Source: a virus. From it: a DNA stretch of 25,537 nt. The DNA is taken from IMG/VR virus record IMGVR_UViG_3300009103_000140, positions 1 to 25,537 of that record; one strand, given 5' to 3'. Positions within the stretch are counted from its first letter, which is position 1. Each line of letters opens with the position of its first letter. The position numbers were made by a program, and so were the translations under genes. Positions 8,272 to 15,756 of the stretch are shown one piece after another. The notes beneath the pieces are model-generated. The model ran no database searches, had not been told where the DNA came from, and was given only the letters and a program-made list of their open reading frames with translations.

Positions 8272-11200
8272 TGTCTATCGAATTTCGTCCGCTTGAAAAT
8301 GCACCTGAGGAGTATTCTCAGGAGTCGGAGTCTCGGTTTCGCAGGGAGTTGGAAACCAGCTTGTTGCAGCTTTCGTCTTCACTAAACGGGTTCTTGACGT
8401 TTAGCGACCCGGAGTCATCTGCGAACATCAAGCGAGAGTTTTTTCTTTCACTGCCCCTTGGTATCCATGTTGACGGAGAAACAGCTACTCCTCCCGGTGG
8501 TGCGGGTAGCTTTACAACGCTGGATGTCAGTGGGGTTGCTACGTTTGGCGGAGCTTTGGATGTAAACAATACATCCGACTTCTCTGCTCTTGCAGTATTC
8601 AACTCTGGAATTGGCACTGATGATATTGGTGAGATCACATCAGGTCACGGTGTTGAGGTTGACTCTGTCCTACTGAAGGATGGAGTGGTTACCGGGGATC
8701 TCATTGGGGACGTAACCGGCAACGCGACCACTGCAACCACTGCAACCACTGCAACGACTGCGACCAACGCGACCAATGCGACCAATGCGACCAAGGCCTC
8801 GATCACAGACACGACTACCGCTGCTACCCATTACTTGACTTTTGTTGATGCCTCGACAGGCAATGAGGATCTCAAAGTAACAACAGATGGTGGAACTAGT
8901 GGTCCGTTGGGATTCAATCCATCAACAGGGAGTATGTCCCTACCACAAGGAGGCACGCTAACTGCCTCACATTTGAATGGTTATGTGGATTGTTCGGCCT
9001 GGAGGTACAAGGTTGGGCTCTTGGATCAAGTAACAATAGAGGCTTCTGAGACTACTGATGAGTACACGATCACCTTGCCTGGAGACATAGCTTCTACGGG
9101 CGAGTACCTGAAGGTTTCCTCTGTAACTGGGGGAGACACAGTTGTTGCGGACTGGGCATCTCTATCTGGTGATTTGGTCGGGAATGTCACTGGGAACGTG
9201 GAAGGCGATCTCACTGGGGACGTAACCGGGGATGTCACCGGGGATGTGACCGGCGATCTCACCGGGGATGTTACTGGTGGGACGGGTTCGTTCACTAGGG
9301 CACTGACCGGTGCTGGCGATGAGTATGTAGTTAGTTCTATAGCTACTGGTTCAGAAGCTGCTGGGGATTCCCTTCTGTATCTACGTTGCGATAGCGCAGG
9401 ATTCGGTAGTACGACAAAATTTGCAATCGATTATTTTAACAATTCTTTTATTGCCAACAAGCATAGGTTTACAGTTGATGGCAACGGAGCGGTTATCGCT
9501 CAGGGCTCTGTAACTTCCTCTGCTGGATTTGTCGGGGATGTAACCGGGGATGTGGAAGGCGATCTGACTGGGGATGTGGAAGGCGATCTCACTGGGAATG
9601 TAACCGGGGATGTGGAAGGCGATCTCACTGGAAACGCGGATACTGCGACCAAGGCTGCCATCACAGCAACAACTACGGACGCTACCCATTATTTGACCTT
9701 TGTTGATACTTCAACGGGTAATGAGGATCTCAGAGTAACAACAGATGGTGGGACTGGTGGTCCGTTGGGATTCAATCCATCAACAGGGAGTATGTCCCTA
9801 CCCCAAGGAGGCACGCTAACTGCCTCACATTTGAATGGTTATGTGGATTGTTCGGCCTGGAGGTACAAGGTTGGGTTCTCGGATCAAGTAACAATAGAGG
9901 CTTCTGAGACTACTGATGAGTACACGATCACCTTGCCTGGAGATACAGGTTCCGCGGGTGAATACCTTAAGGTTTCCTCGGTAGGTGGAGACACGGTTAC
10001 TGCGGACTGGGCATCTCTATCGGGTGATCTCACCGGTAACGCGGACACTGCGACCAACGCGACCAATGCAACCAACGCAACCAATGTCAATGTCACAGAG
10101 AATACAACTTCCTCCAGTCCTCTCTACTTGGGCTTTGTAGACGGAACTACTGGAAACCAAGAGTTAGAAGTAGATTCAGATTTGGCCTATTACCCGTCAA
10201 GTTCTGAGCTTAAAGTGTCTGATATCCGCATTTCCGGAACTGCGGGCACGGTTTCTAGGCCGAGTTCGACTTTGGCGGTTACTGCTAATCAAGTGGATGT
10301 AACTGGTTCTGGTAATGGTGTAAACATAGAAGATGTAAATTTCAACGGTGCCGATATACAGTATGTTGGTGAAATTAAAGCCCAAACTTACACAGCTCCT
10401 GAGTTTCAAACAGCTTCCTTTATTGGCGATCTCACCGGGGATGTTACCGGTAACGCGGACACTGCCACAACAGTGACTGGGGTAGCGCAGGCTGCAATCA
10501 CATCTGCTGTCAATCTGGCTAGCGTCGGTGCGTTGGATTCGGGGAGCATCACCTCCAACTTTGGCAACATCGATGTTGGGTCCAGCAATATCGAGTGCAA
10601 TGTCTCGACGGCAAATCAATTCAAAGCGGAGGCTGTTGCCGGATCTGTTGCGGTCGTCACGCTGAAGGAGGATGTTGACAACGGGGAGAAGAAAGTCGAT
10701 CTGCGCGCTGCGTCGGAAATGACGGATAGCTTCAAGTTTATTTTCCCCGACTCGTACACGGGTGCAGCGGTTGACGATCATCTTGCCATCTCCAGTATCG
10801 ACAACACAAACGAACTGAGCATGAAGTGGGCTCCAACCGTCGCTTCGCTTTCCGGGTTTCTTGCCGGAGCCCACACCACTGGTCTAGCGATGGATGCGAC
10901 CACATGGTATCCGTGCAACGCGGGCGGCGGCAGTTCGTATGCGACGAGCAACACCAGCAGTGTGTTTGAGATTCCGAGTGGCGACAGACCGATCTTCAAA
11001 TACACCGGCTCCGATTCCATCATTGCGGATGTGACAATCACAGGCAGCGTGCTCAAGACAACTGCCACTCCAGCGGATGTGAGCGCGCTGTTTGTGCGAT
11101 TTGGTCAAAAGAACAACGGTCTTCCGACTGGCTCCGATGTCTTGACGACGGGTGCGTCTATTATTTTGGGCAGTATTCCGTACAACGAATGGCACTCTTA

Positions 11201-11330
11201 CACGCTGAAGATGTCACTGGAGTTGGAAGAGAATGACTATGTGTGTGGCATGTACTTGTGCTACGGGGTCGATCACACATTTCGCCTTGGTTACCAGCAG
11301 ATAAGCATCCAGGGAATCAGGAAGGCATAA
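8271..11330 (+). CDS. Repeat-rich tail fibre, 1019 aa
   Basis: After a charged helical N-terminus (EFRPLENAPEEYSQESES) that probably docks on the tail, the protein becomes repetitive beta-type sequence. It has a GHGVEVDSVLLKDG fibre motif, arrays of Ala-Thr-Thr/Ala-Thr-Asn triplets, arrays of Gly-Asp-Val-Thr-type tetrads, and two copies of a module of about 124 residues (ATHYLTFVD...GLDQVTIEA-type) plus a degenerate third (LYLGFVDGTTGNQELEVDS). Such sequence is typical of trimeric shaft regions. The last 155 residues or so (from about nt 10861, WYPCNAGGGSS onward) look like a globular tip that would bind the receptor, and they are GC-richer than the shaft. I chose the ATG at 8271, coupled to the upstream stop by TGATG, rather than the TTG one codon earlier. 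Confidence 0.68.
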   Translation: MSIEFRPLENAPEEYSQESESRFRRELETSLLQLSSSLNGFLTFSDPESSANIKREFFLSLPLGIHVDGETATPPGGAGSFTTLDVSGVATFGGALDVNNTSDFSALAVFNSGIGTDDIGEITSGHGVEVDSVLLKDGVVTGDLIGDVTGNATTATTATTATTATNATNATNATKASITDTTTAATHYLTFVDASTGNEDLKVTTDGGTSGPLGFNPSTGSMSLPQGGTLTASHLNGYVDCSAWRYKVGLLDQVTIEASETTDEYTITLPGDIASTGEYLKVSSVTGGDTVVADWASLSGDLVGNVTGNVEGDLTGDVTGDVTGDVTGDLTGDVTGGTGSFTRALTGAGDEYVVSSIATGSEAAGDSLLYLRCDSAGFGSTTKFAIDYFNNSFIANKHRFTVDGNGAVIAQGSVTSSAGFVGDVTGDVEGDLTGDVEGDLTGNVTGDVEGDLTGNADTATKAAITATTTDATHYLTFVDTSTGNEDLRVTTDGGTGGPLGFNPSTGSMSLPQGGTLTASHLNGYVDCSAWRYKVGFSDQVTIEASETTDEYTITLPGDTGSAGEYLKVSSVGGDTVTADWASLSGDLTGNADTATNATNATNATNVNVTENTTSSSPLYLGFVDGTTGNQELEVDSDLAYYPSSSELKVSDIRISGTAGTVSRPSSTLAVTANQVDVTGSGNGVNIEDVNFNGADIQYVGEIKAQTYTAPEFQTASFIGDLTGDVTGNADTATTVTGVAQAAITSAVNLASVGALDSGSITSNFGNIDVGSSNIECNVSTANQFKAEAVAGSVAVVTLKEDVDNGEKKVDLRAASEMTDSFKFIFPDSYTGAAVDDHLAISSIDNTNELSMKWAPTVASLSGFLAGAHTTGLAMDATTWYPCNAGGGSSYATSNTSSVFEIPSGDRPIFKYTGSDSIIADVTITGSVLKTTATPADVSALFVRFGQKNNGLPTGSDVLTTGASIILGSIPYNEWHSYTLKMSLELEENDYVCGMYLCYGVDHTFRLGYQQISIQGIRKA
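8724..8795 (+). repeat. 9-nt tandem array (8 units) coding Ala-Thr-Thr / Ala-Thr-Asn
   Basis: Eight consecutive 9-nt units of the form GC[GA]-AC[CG]-A[AC][TCG] encode ATT four times, ATN three times and ATK once in the fibre shaft. A related five-unit array lies at 10041-10085. Length variation by slippage would change shaft length in steps of three residues. Confidence 0.85.
8802..9173 (+). repeat. Large direct repeat in the tail fibre, copy 1 (about 372 bp)
   Basis: This stretch repeats 858 bp downstream. The core 8901-9086 matches 9759-9944 with about three base differences by hand comparison; the flanks are more divergent and copy 2 lacks one codon. It encodes a module running from ATHYLTFVD to TADWASLSGD-type sequence. 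Confidence 0.9.
9168..9278 (+). repeat. 12-nt-type array coding Gly-Asp-[Val/Leu]-[Thr/Glu] tetrads, copy A
   Basis: Successive codon quartets such as GGGGATGTCACC encode GDVT, GDLT, GNVT and GNVE tetrads. The array links the first duplicated shaft module to an intervening segment of the fibre. Periodic Gly and alternating hydrophobic residues suggest a regular beta or collagen-like rod. Confidence 0.8.
9531..9633 (+). repeat. Gly-Asp-[Val/Leu]-[Thr/Glu] tetrad array, copy B
   Basis: This second array has the same tetrad, dominated by a 24-nt unit encoding GDVEGDLT that occurs three times. It leads into the second copy of the large shaft duplication. Confidence 0.8.
9660..10028 (+). repeat. 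Large direct repeat in the tail fibre, copy 2 (about 369 bp)
   Basis: This is the partner of the copy at 8802-9173. The nearly identical core with diverged edges indicates a fairly recent duplication or gene conversion, rather than two anciently diverged modules. Confidence 0.9.
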
Positions 11331-11336
11331 CGGTTT

Positions 11337-11732
11337 ATGACTGATCGATACAAAATTCTGGGCCAGGAGTCGATTGACAAGACTGATTCTGCAGACTTGT
11401 ACGAGGTTCCGTCTGCTGCGGCTGTGTCAGTTGGAACTGTTGAGGTGTCTCCGAAGTCGGCTTCTTTGCATGTGCGAACACTGGTTACAAGCATCATTGT
11501 TTGTAATACAGATGGTGTTGCTGGATCAATTACCATTAAACTTGTTTCGGCTGCCAGCAAGGAAACACATTTACTAAAGGGGAACTCTATTCCTGGCAAT
11601 GGGACCAAGACTCTATCTCTTGGGCTGGTCTTGTCTTCTGGTGAAAAGATAACTGGAAGTTCCCATGATGCGGATTACGACTTCACTGTAATGGGCGTAG
11701 AGATTTTGAGTGGTGGGGGTCCAAGTGGCTGA
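11337..11732 (+). CDS. Small beta-sandwich virion protein, 131 aa
   Basis: The pattern DLYEVPSAAA...LHVRTLVTSIIVCNTDG...NSIPGNGTKTLSLGLVLSSGEKI...DYDFTVMGVEIL is that of a common phage family of about 110-130 residues: 'LYxVP', then a strand ending in VVCN, then a loop and a 'G-L-x-L-x-x-G' strand, ending in a 'F-x-V-x-G-x-E-I' strand. Members lie beside fibre genes and are probably small structural or fibre-associated proteins; I know of no proven function. It starts six bases after the fibre stop, and its end overlaps the next gene. Family recognition is from pattern memory. Confidence 0.55.
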   Translation: MTDRYKILGQESIDKTDSADLYEVPSAAAVSVGTVEVSPKSASLHVRTLVTSIIVCNTDGVAGSITIKLVSAASKETHLLKGNSIPGNGTKTLSLGLVLSSGEKITGSSHDADYDFTVMGVEILSGGGPSG

Positions 11733-14250
11733 TGAATATGTAGGTCTAGCAAACGAACTTGCGAAGCAAGGTCGTTATGGCGACACAACGTTGATACATG
11801 TCAACCCTGTTGAATTACAGGGATTGGCTTCTGCTTATCCTGGGATGATTACCAGAAATCCAAAGACGGGTTTGCCTGAAGCTTGGATTCCCCTTGTAGC
11901 AGGAGCACTTCTTGGTGCCGCTGGTGCAGGAATCATGGGTCCCAAGGATGTTCCTCTTTGGCAGCGTGTGTTGGTTGGTGCTGCCGGTGGTGCGGTCATG
12001 GGCTATGCGGGTGGTGCGCTTGCTGGTGCCGGTGGTGCTGGTGCTGCTGCTACTACTCCTGTTGCTACTACTGGTGCTGGTACGGCCAATGCAACTGCCA
12101 TCAATACGGCGCTTCAGTCAGCAATGGGTCCCGCTGAACTGTCAACTTCTGCACTCCTGAACCCAGCAGCTTCTACCTTGGGTTCTACGGGTTCAGTTCC
12201 TGGCCTACTTGGTGGTACGCTTGAATCTTCCATTGCGGGTATGACTCAACCAGGCCCTGTTAGCCTACTAGCTCCTGCACCCCCTCCTGCACCCCCTCCT
12301 GCACCCACTCCTGTACCCACTACTGCCCCTCCAGCGGTTGACATTACTCCTGTGGATCTGGGTAGGCAGACTGCGGGTCCTCTCACTCAGTCAGCGCCCG
12401 AGTCGGTTGTCACGGCAGTGGAGCAGGCTCCTGCAGCAGTAGTGGAGCAGGCTCCTGCAGCAGTGGTTGATCAAGCCTCCACAGCAGCAGACGCTGCCAC
12501 GGCTGCGTCCGAGAAGGCTGCCGATCCCACCATAATGCAGCAGGTCAAAGACTTCGGTCTAACGAATGCTGCTCTTTCGGGTACGGCTGGTATCGCAGCC
12601 TCTTCACTTCTTCCCGGCAAAGAAGATGATGATGACTTCGATTACGAAGGAACTCCTTACGTCTGGGATCAAGACTTTGATGAGAGTGGTGTTCGTCGGG
12701 CAAACTTCCCCGGTCCAAACATTTCTCGCAATGAGCTTTTGGGATGGTCTTACTATCCGAGTACCCGAAACAGGGGATTCTCTGTTCGTGGTAATGCAGG
12801 TGGATTGATTGCGAACGGTGGGATTGTTAGGGGTTTTGCTAGGGGTGGTTATGCTGGTGACAGAGGGACTCCAACGGAGCGACGTATTGCAAGAGGATAC
12901 CCCGGACTTGAACAGTGGAGAGCGGATACTGCTGCACTTCCACCCGGATGGACCCGTGGTGAACCTTTCTGGGTAAACGATAACCGACAACATGGGTCCA
13001 CTGGTAAGTGGGTCACGCCGAAGGCAGTTTACGGTGGTATTAGTAGCACTCTTCCCGCTGGCGGTCCCTCGTGGGAATCCGGGTTGGGTTTGTCCCCGCT
13101 AGCTTCTGGTGCCATCGATCTATATGGTAGAGGAGCGCCAAGTAGTGGTTCTCCTTCTTGGCAAGCTGGTCTTGATAATGCAGTCATTCCAGTTTCCGAG
13201 GGTGGAGATTTCCATTCGGAACTAGCTGAGTTCATAGTAAAGGGTATTCCGTCTGGACGCACTCCAAGTTGGGATGATTCTGGAAGAAAGGAATTTTCCA
13301 GAACAATTCACAAGCATCCACCGAAGACCACTCCCGCTTGGGGTTATGATCCAGGCAAGAGGCGTAGCGTTCCCGATATTACGGGATTGGGTTACACGGC
13401 GACTATGGCAGCTTTGGATAATCCTCATGCCCGGGTTTTCATTGATGGAATCACTCCCTCGTGGGAGAAGAATGCAGGAGTTGATATGAACAGCAGGAAT
13501 TTCAATAGAAACCTGGGAGCATTTCGTCCCAATGCGTGGGCTCCTGATTCATCAGGTATTGCAGGTGGTGGCAGGGGAACTGCCGCCCTTCTTAGTGGCA
13601 TGGCAAGTCTTCAACCGTCTGTGAATTCAGTTGGAAGTATCGGACAACTCGCTGCCCCCAGAGTTGGCATGCAGGCGGGTGGCATTCTTGATGCATCTGT
13701 CATGATGGGAGCCGATCCGACTCGTGGTCAACTCCAAGCAGATGAGCAGGAGTTGATGATGTCTGGTGGCGACGGGATGAGTGATTCTGTTCCCGCACAA
13801 ATTATGCCCCCGGGTCCAGGCGGCATGGATGTATCGGTTGCACCTTCTTTTGGAGAAGCCGATGCCGTTGTTCCCGAGACGAATGCTGAGTTGTCTGATC
13901 AGCAAATGTTGCTTCAGATTGTTGTTGACGCGAAGTCTGCACTTGAAGGGACTCATCCCAATCCTGAAGAGGCAATTGTGAAGTTCCTTGAAGTGTTTGG
14001 AGAAGCGGAGCTTGAGAGCCTGAAGGTTGCAGTGATGGAGGAGCGGGGCCAGGGTGGTGAACCGGAGCAGATTGCTGTTTCTGGTGGTGAGTACATTGTG
14101 GATGCTTCTGCTGTTAGCGATCTAGGGAATGGTGACACCAATGCTGGCGCGCAGCGTCTTGATGATATGGTGAACAGAATCAGAACAGCTAGGCATGGTA
14201 CTGAGATTCAGCCTCCTCAGATTTTTGCAGAAGAAGTTCTTCCGGTTTGA
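11725..14250 (+). CDS. Putative internal/ejected virion protein, Gly-Ala-Pro-rich, 841 aa
   Basis: Residues 1-60 form a short globular start (ADEYVGLANELAKQGR), followed by Gly/Ala-rich hydrophobic helices (VAGALLGAAGAGIMG; GAAGGAVMGYAGGALAGAGG) that could insert in membranes. Next come a Pro/Ala-rich low-complexity zone, an acidic patch (KEDDDDFDYEG), a Gly/Arg region, and five PSW/PAW motifs at nt 13062-13465. The C-terminus from about nt 13670 (GGILDASVMMGADP, SGGDGMSDSVPAQI, SGGEYIVDASAVSDLGNGDT, ending EEVLPV) is a conserved block I associate with internal structural proteins of marine podovirus-like phages. The preferred start is GTG at 11725, with GGGGG at 11715-11719 as ribosome site; it overlaps the upstream gene by eight bases. 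An ejection role is inferred from the hydrophobic helices and the neighbouring transglycosylase gene. Confidence 0.55.
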   Translation: MADEYVGLANELAKQGRYGDTTLIHVNPVELQGLASAYPGMITRNPKTGLPEAWIPLVAGALLGAAGAGIMGPKDVPLWQRVLVGAAGGAVMGYAGGALAGAGGAGAAATTPVATTGAGTANATAINTALQSAMGPAELSTSALLNPAASTLGSTGSVPGLLGGTLESSIAGMTQPGPVSLLAPAPPPAPPPAPTPVPTTAPPAVDITPVDLGRQTAGPLTQSAPESVVTAVEQAPAAVVEQAPAAVVDQASTAADAATAASEKAADPTIMQQVKDFGLTNAALSGTAGIAASSLLPGKEDDDDFDYEGTPYVWDQDFDESGVRRANFPGPNISRNELLGWSYYPSTRNRGFSVRGNAGGLIANGGIVRGFARGGYAGDRGTPTERRIARGYPGLEQWRADTAALPPGWTRGEPFWVNDNRQHGSTGKWVTPKAVYGGISSTLPAGGPSWESGLGLSPLASGAIDLYGRGAPSSGSPSWQAGLDNAVIPVSEGGDFHSELAEFIVKGIPSGRTPSWDDSGRKEFSRTIHKHPPKTTPAWGYDPGKRRSVPDITGLGYTATMAALDNPHARVFIDGITPSWEKNAGVDMNSRNFNRNLGAFRPNAWAPDSSGIAGGGRGTAALLSGMASLQPSVNSVGSIGQLAAPRVGMQAGGILDASVMMGADPTRGQLQADEQELMMSGGDGMSDSVPAQIMPPGPGGMDVSVAPSFGEADAVVPETNAELSDQQMLLQIVVDAKSALEGTHPNPEEAIVKFLEVFGEAELESLKVAVMEERGQGGEPEQIAVSGGEYIVDASAVSDLGNGDTNAGAQRLDDMVNRIRTARHGTEIQPPQIFAEEVLPV
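12274..12321 (+). repeat. 12-nt Pro/Ala-coding tandem repeat
   Basis: Units of the CCTGCACCCCCT type repeat about three times and then degrade. They encode a Pro-Ala-Pro-Pro tract in the disordered zone of the 841-aa candidate internal protein. Confidence 0.8.
12418..12465 (+). repeat. 24-nt tandem duplication coding VEQAPAAV twice
   Basis: Two 24-nt units that differ only in their last base are followed by a degenerate third (VDQAS). They lie in the same low-complexity region of the 841-aa protein as the Pro/Ala repeat. Confidence 0.85.
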
Positions 14251-14264
14251 TCGGAATCAATTGA

Positions 14265-14717
14265 ATGTTGACAAGGAAGATGCCCTGGGAACTTGGACGA
14301 GAAGAGATCAACTTTTTCTACAGGGCTGTTGAAACAGATGAACATTCTGGAAGTGTGGACGATGTATCAGAGGACATTCTCAATGGGAGTCTTTCTCTTT
14401 GGATCTGGGAAGAGGATCATCAGCCTGAGTCCGACCCGCCCGTAATTCGCCGCCCCTTGGTCGTGGTCATTACCGAGGTCTGCAAATACAGGGATGGTTA
14501 CAAAGAATTTTGTGTGAAGATGCTTGCAGGAACTGGTGGTGTTGAACACCAACCAGAGATTGTTGAGAGCTTGTGCAAGGAAGCTGCGGCTGCTGGGTGT
14601 AAGAAGATGATTGCCTACATGAAGCCATTTCTCTTTGAGAAATTTGATATCGAAAATGTGATTCCGAATTTTCCTTCCGCAGAGAAGCTTTACGTTGTGA
14701 TAGGCATGGAGGTTTAG
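14265..14717 (+). CDS. Small virion-region protein, possibly GNAT-like, 150 aa
   Basis: Its layout is: a short N-terminal helix (GREEINFFYRAV), a strand pair around LSLWIWEEDHQ, a central strand (PLVVVITEVCKYRDGYKEF), a long helix (EIVESLCKEAAAAGCKKM), then MIAYMKPFLFEKFDIENV and a last strand (LYVVIGMEV). Proteins with this strand-helix-strand order, size and place before the ejection genes occur in many podoviruses. The T7 counterpart in position, gp13, is a GNAT-type acetyltransferase-like protein. I see no clear acetyl-CoA-binding R/Q-x-x-G-x-G/A signature, so enzyme activity is doubtful. ATG at 14265 is used; an in-frame ATG at 14280 has AGGA too close to it. The 3' end contains the GGAGG used by the next gene. 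Confidence 0.5.
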   Translation: MLTRKMPWELGREEINFFYRAVETDEHSGSVDDVSEDILNGSLSLWIWEEDHQPESDPPVIRRPLVVVITEVCKYRDGYKEFCVKMLAGTGGVEHQPEIVESLCKEAAAAGCKKMIAYMKPFLFEKFDIENVIPNFPSAEKLYVVIGMEV

Positions 14718-14718
14718 A

Positions 14719-15735
14719 ATGGGTGGTGGTGGTGGTAGCAAGCAAGAGTCGAGTGCATCGAGCATGCCCCTGTGGGCTGAGCCCTATCACAAGGAGTTGC
14801 TTGGAAGGGCTGCTCAGTTTGCATACGGTCAACCCTACGAAGCATATTCGGGCCAGAGGATTTCCGATTTCTCACCAGAGGAAGAGGCTGCTTTTGGGGT
14901 AGGTCGAAATATGTACGAGACAGGTGATGAGTATGCCCGTCCCGCAGCATCAAGTGTTGGCAAGGGTGTGACCAGATTGGATCAGATGTCTCCGGCCCAG
15001 AGCGCTGGTGGATTCACGCCTCAATCCTACGACTTCTCAAAGTTTGATCCGAACGAGTATGCATCCCCGTATCAACAAGCAGTTACAGACATTGCGCTCA
15101 AGCGGGCGAGAGAGGATTTTGATAGGCAGGAAAGAGATCGCAGATCTCAGTATTCTTCCTATGGAGCATCGGGCGGATACAACGAGAGACTGGATGACAT
15201 TCTTGGTGGTCAGGGTCAGGCAATGACACTTGCTGATATCCAGGCCGCTGGTAGTCAGAGTGGTTGGGATGCCGGTGTGGACATTTGGAAGGGACAGCAA
15301 CGCGCGGACATTGAAGCCGCAAAGATGGGCCAATTGGATCGCCAGCGTATGGCAGAATTGTCACTCCAGTCACAAGAGCAGAACCAAAGGAACTTGTTAA
15401 ACGCGGCTCGTGGTTATTCCGGGTTGGCACAAACAACGGCTGGTCTTGGTAGGAGTGCCCAAGATTGGCAGCTTGCCATGCAGAGGAATCTTGGCGCTAC
15501 GGGTGAAATGCAGAGAATGCAGGATCAAGCATATCTTGATCAGGCATATGCTGATTACAGAGCGCAAACAGATTATCCCAAGACGCAGATGAATTGGTTG
15601 CAGGGGATTCTTTCTGGAGTCCCGGTGGGACCCGGCGCAATCACAAGCCCGGGACCGGATCGTATGTCGCAGGCAATTGGTACTGGTCTTGGTGCTGCTG
15701 CAATAGCTTCCGGTATAAATCAGGTGGGTGGATAG
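14719..15735 (+). CDS. Putative internal virion / DNA-ejection protein, 338 aa
   Basis: The start is Gly-rich (MGGGGGSKQ), followed by PLWAEPYHKELLGRAAQF and a YSGQRISDFSPEEEAAF segment that I recognise as a conserved opening of marine phage structural proteins. The middle is a long amphipathic, Gln/Arg/Asp-rich helical stretch (DIALKRAREDFDRQERDRR; then AAKMGQLDRQRMAEL and SLQSQEQNQRNLLNAARGY), consistent with extended helices or coiled coil. The C-terminus is short and Gly/Ala-rich hydrophobic (GTGLGAAAIASGINQVGG). This composition resembles T7 gp14/gp15-class ejection proteins without clear homology. A strong GGAGG at 14708-14712, six bases before the ATG, sets the start. The role is inferred from position, directly before another candidate and the transglycosylase gene. 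Confidence 0.55.
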   Translation: MGGGGGSKQESSASSMPLWAEPYHKELLGRAAQFAYGQPYEAYSGQRISDFSPEEEAAFGVGRNMYETGDEYARPAASSVGKGVTRLDQMSPAQSAGGFTPQSYDFSKFDPNEYASPYQQAVTDIALKRAREDFDRQERDRRSQYSSYGASGGYNERLDDILGGQGQAMTLADIQAAGSQSGWDAGVDIWKGQQRADIEAAKMGQLDRQRMAELSLQSQEQNQRNLLNAARGYSGLAQTTAGLGRSAQDWQLAMQRNLGATGEMQRMQDQAYLDQAYADYRAQTDYPKTQMNWLQGILSGVPVGPGAITSPGPDRMSQAIGTGLGAAAIASGINQVGG

Positions 15736-15756
15736 CTTCCGGTACAGAGGGATGAA

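Noticed and set aside
8724-9633. CRISPR-like or regulatory repeats
   Set aside because: The units are multiples of three, in frame, without unique spacers, and encode fibre shaft residues.
10197-10874. Antisense open frame of 225 codons under the fibre gene
   Set aside because: It lies opposite a clear fibre frame, shows no recognisable domain, and no other gene in the window is on the - strand.
11710-11724. GTG codons at 11710 and 11713 as start of the 841-aa gene
   Set aside because: GTG at 11725 has GGGGG at proper spacing, while the earlier ones would lengthen the overlap and have no ribosome site.
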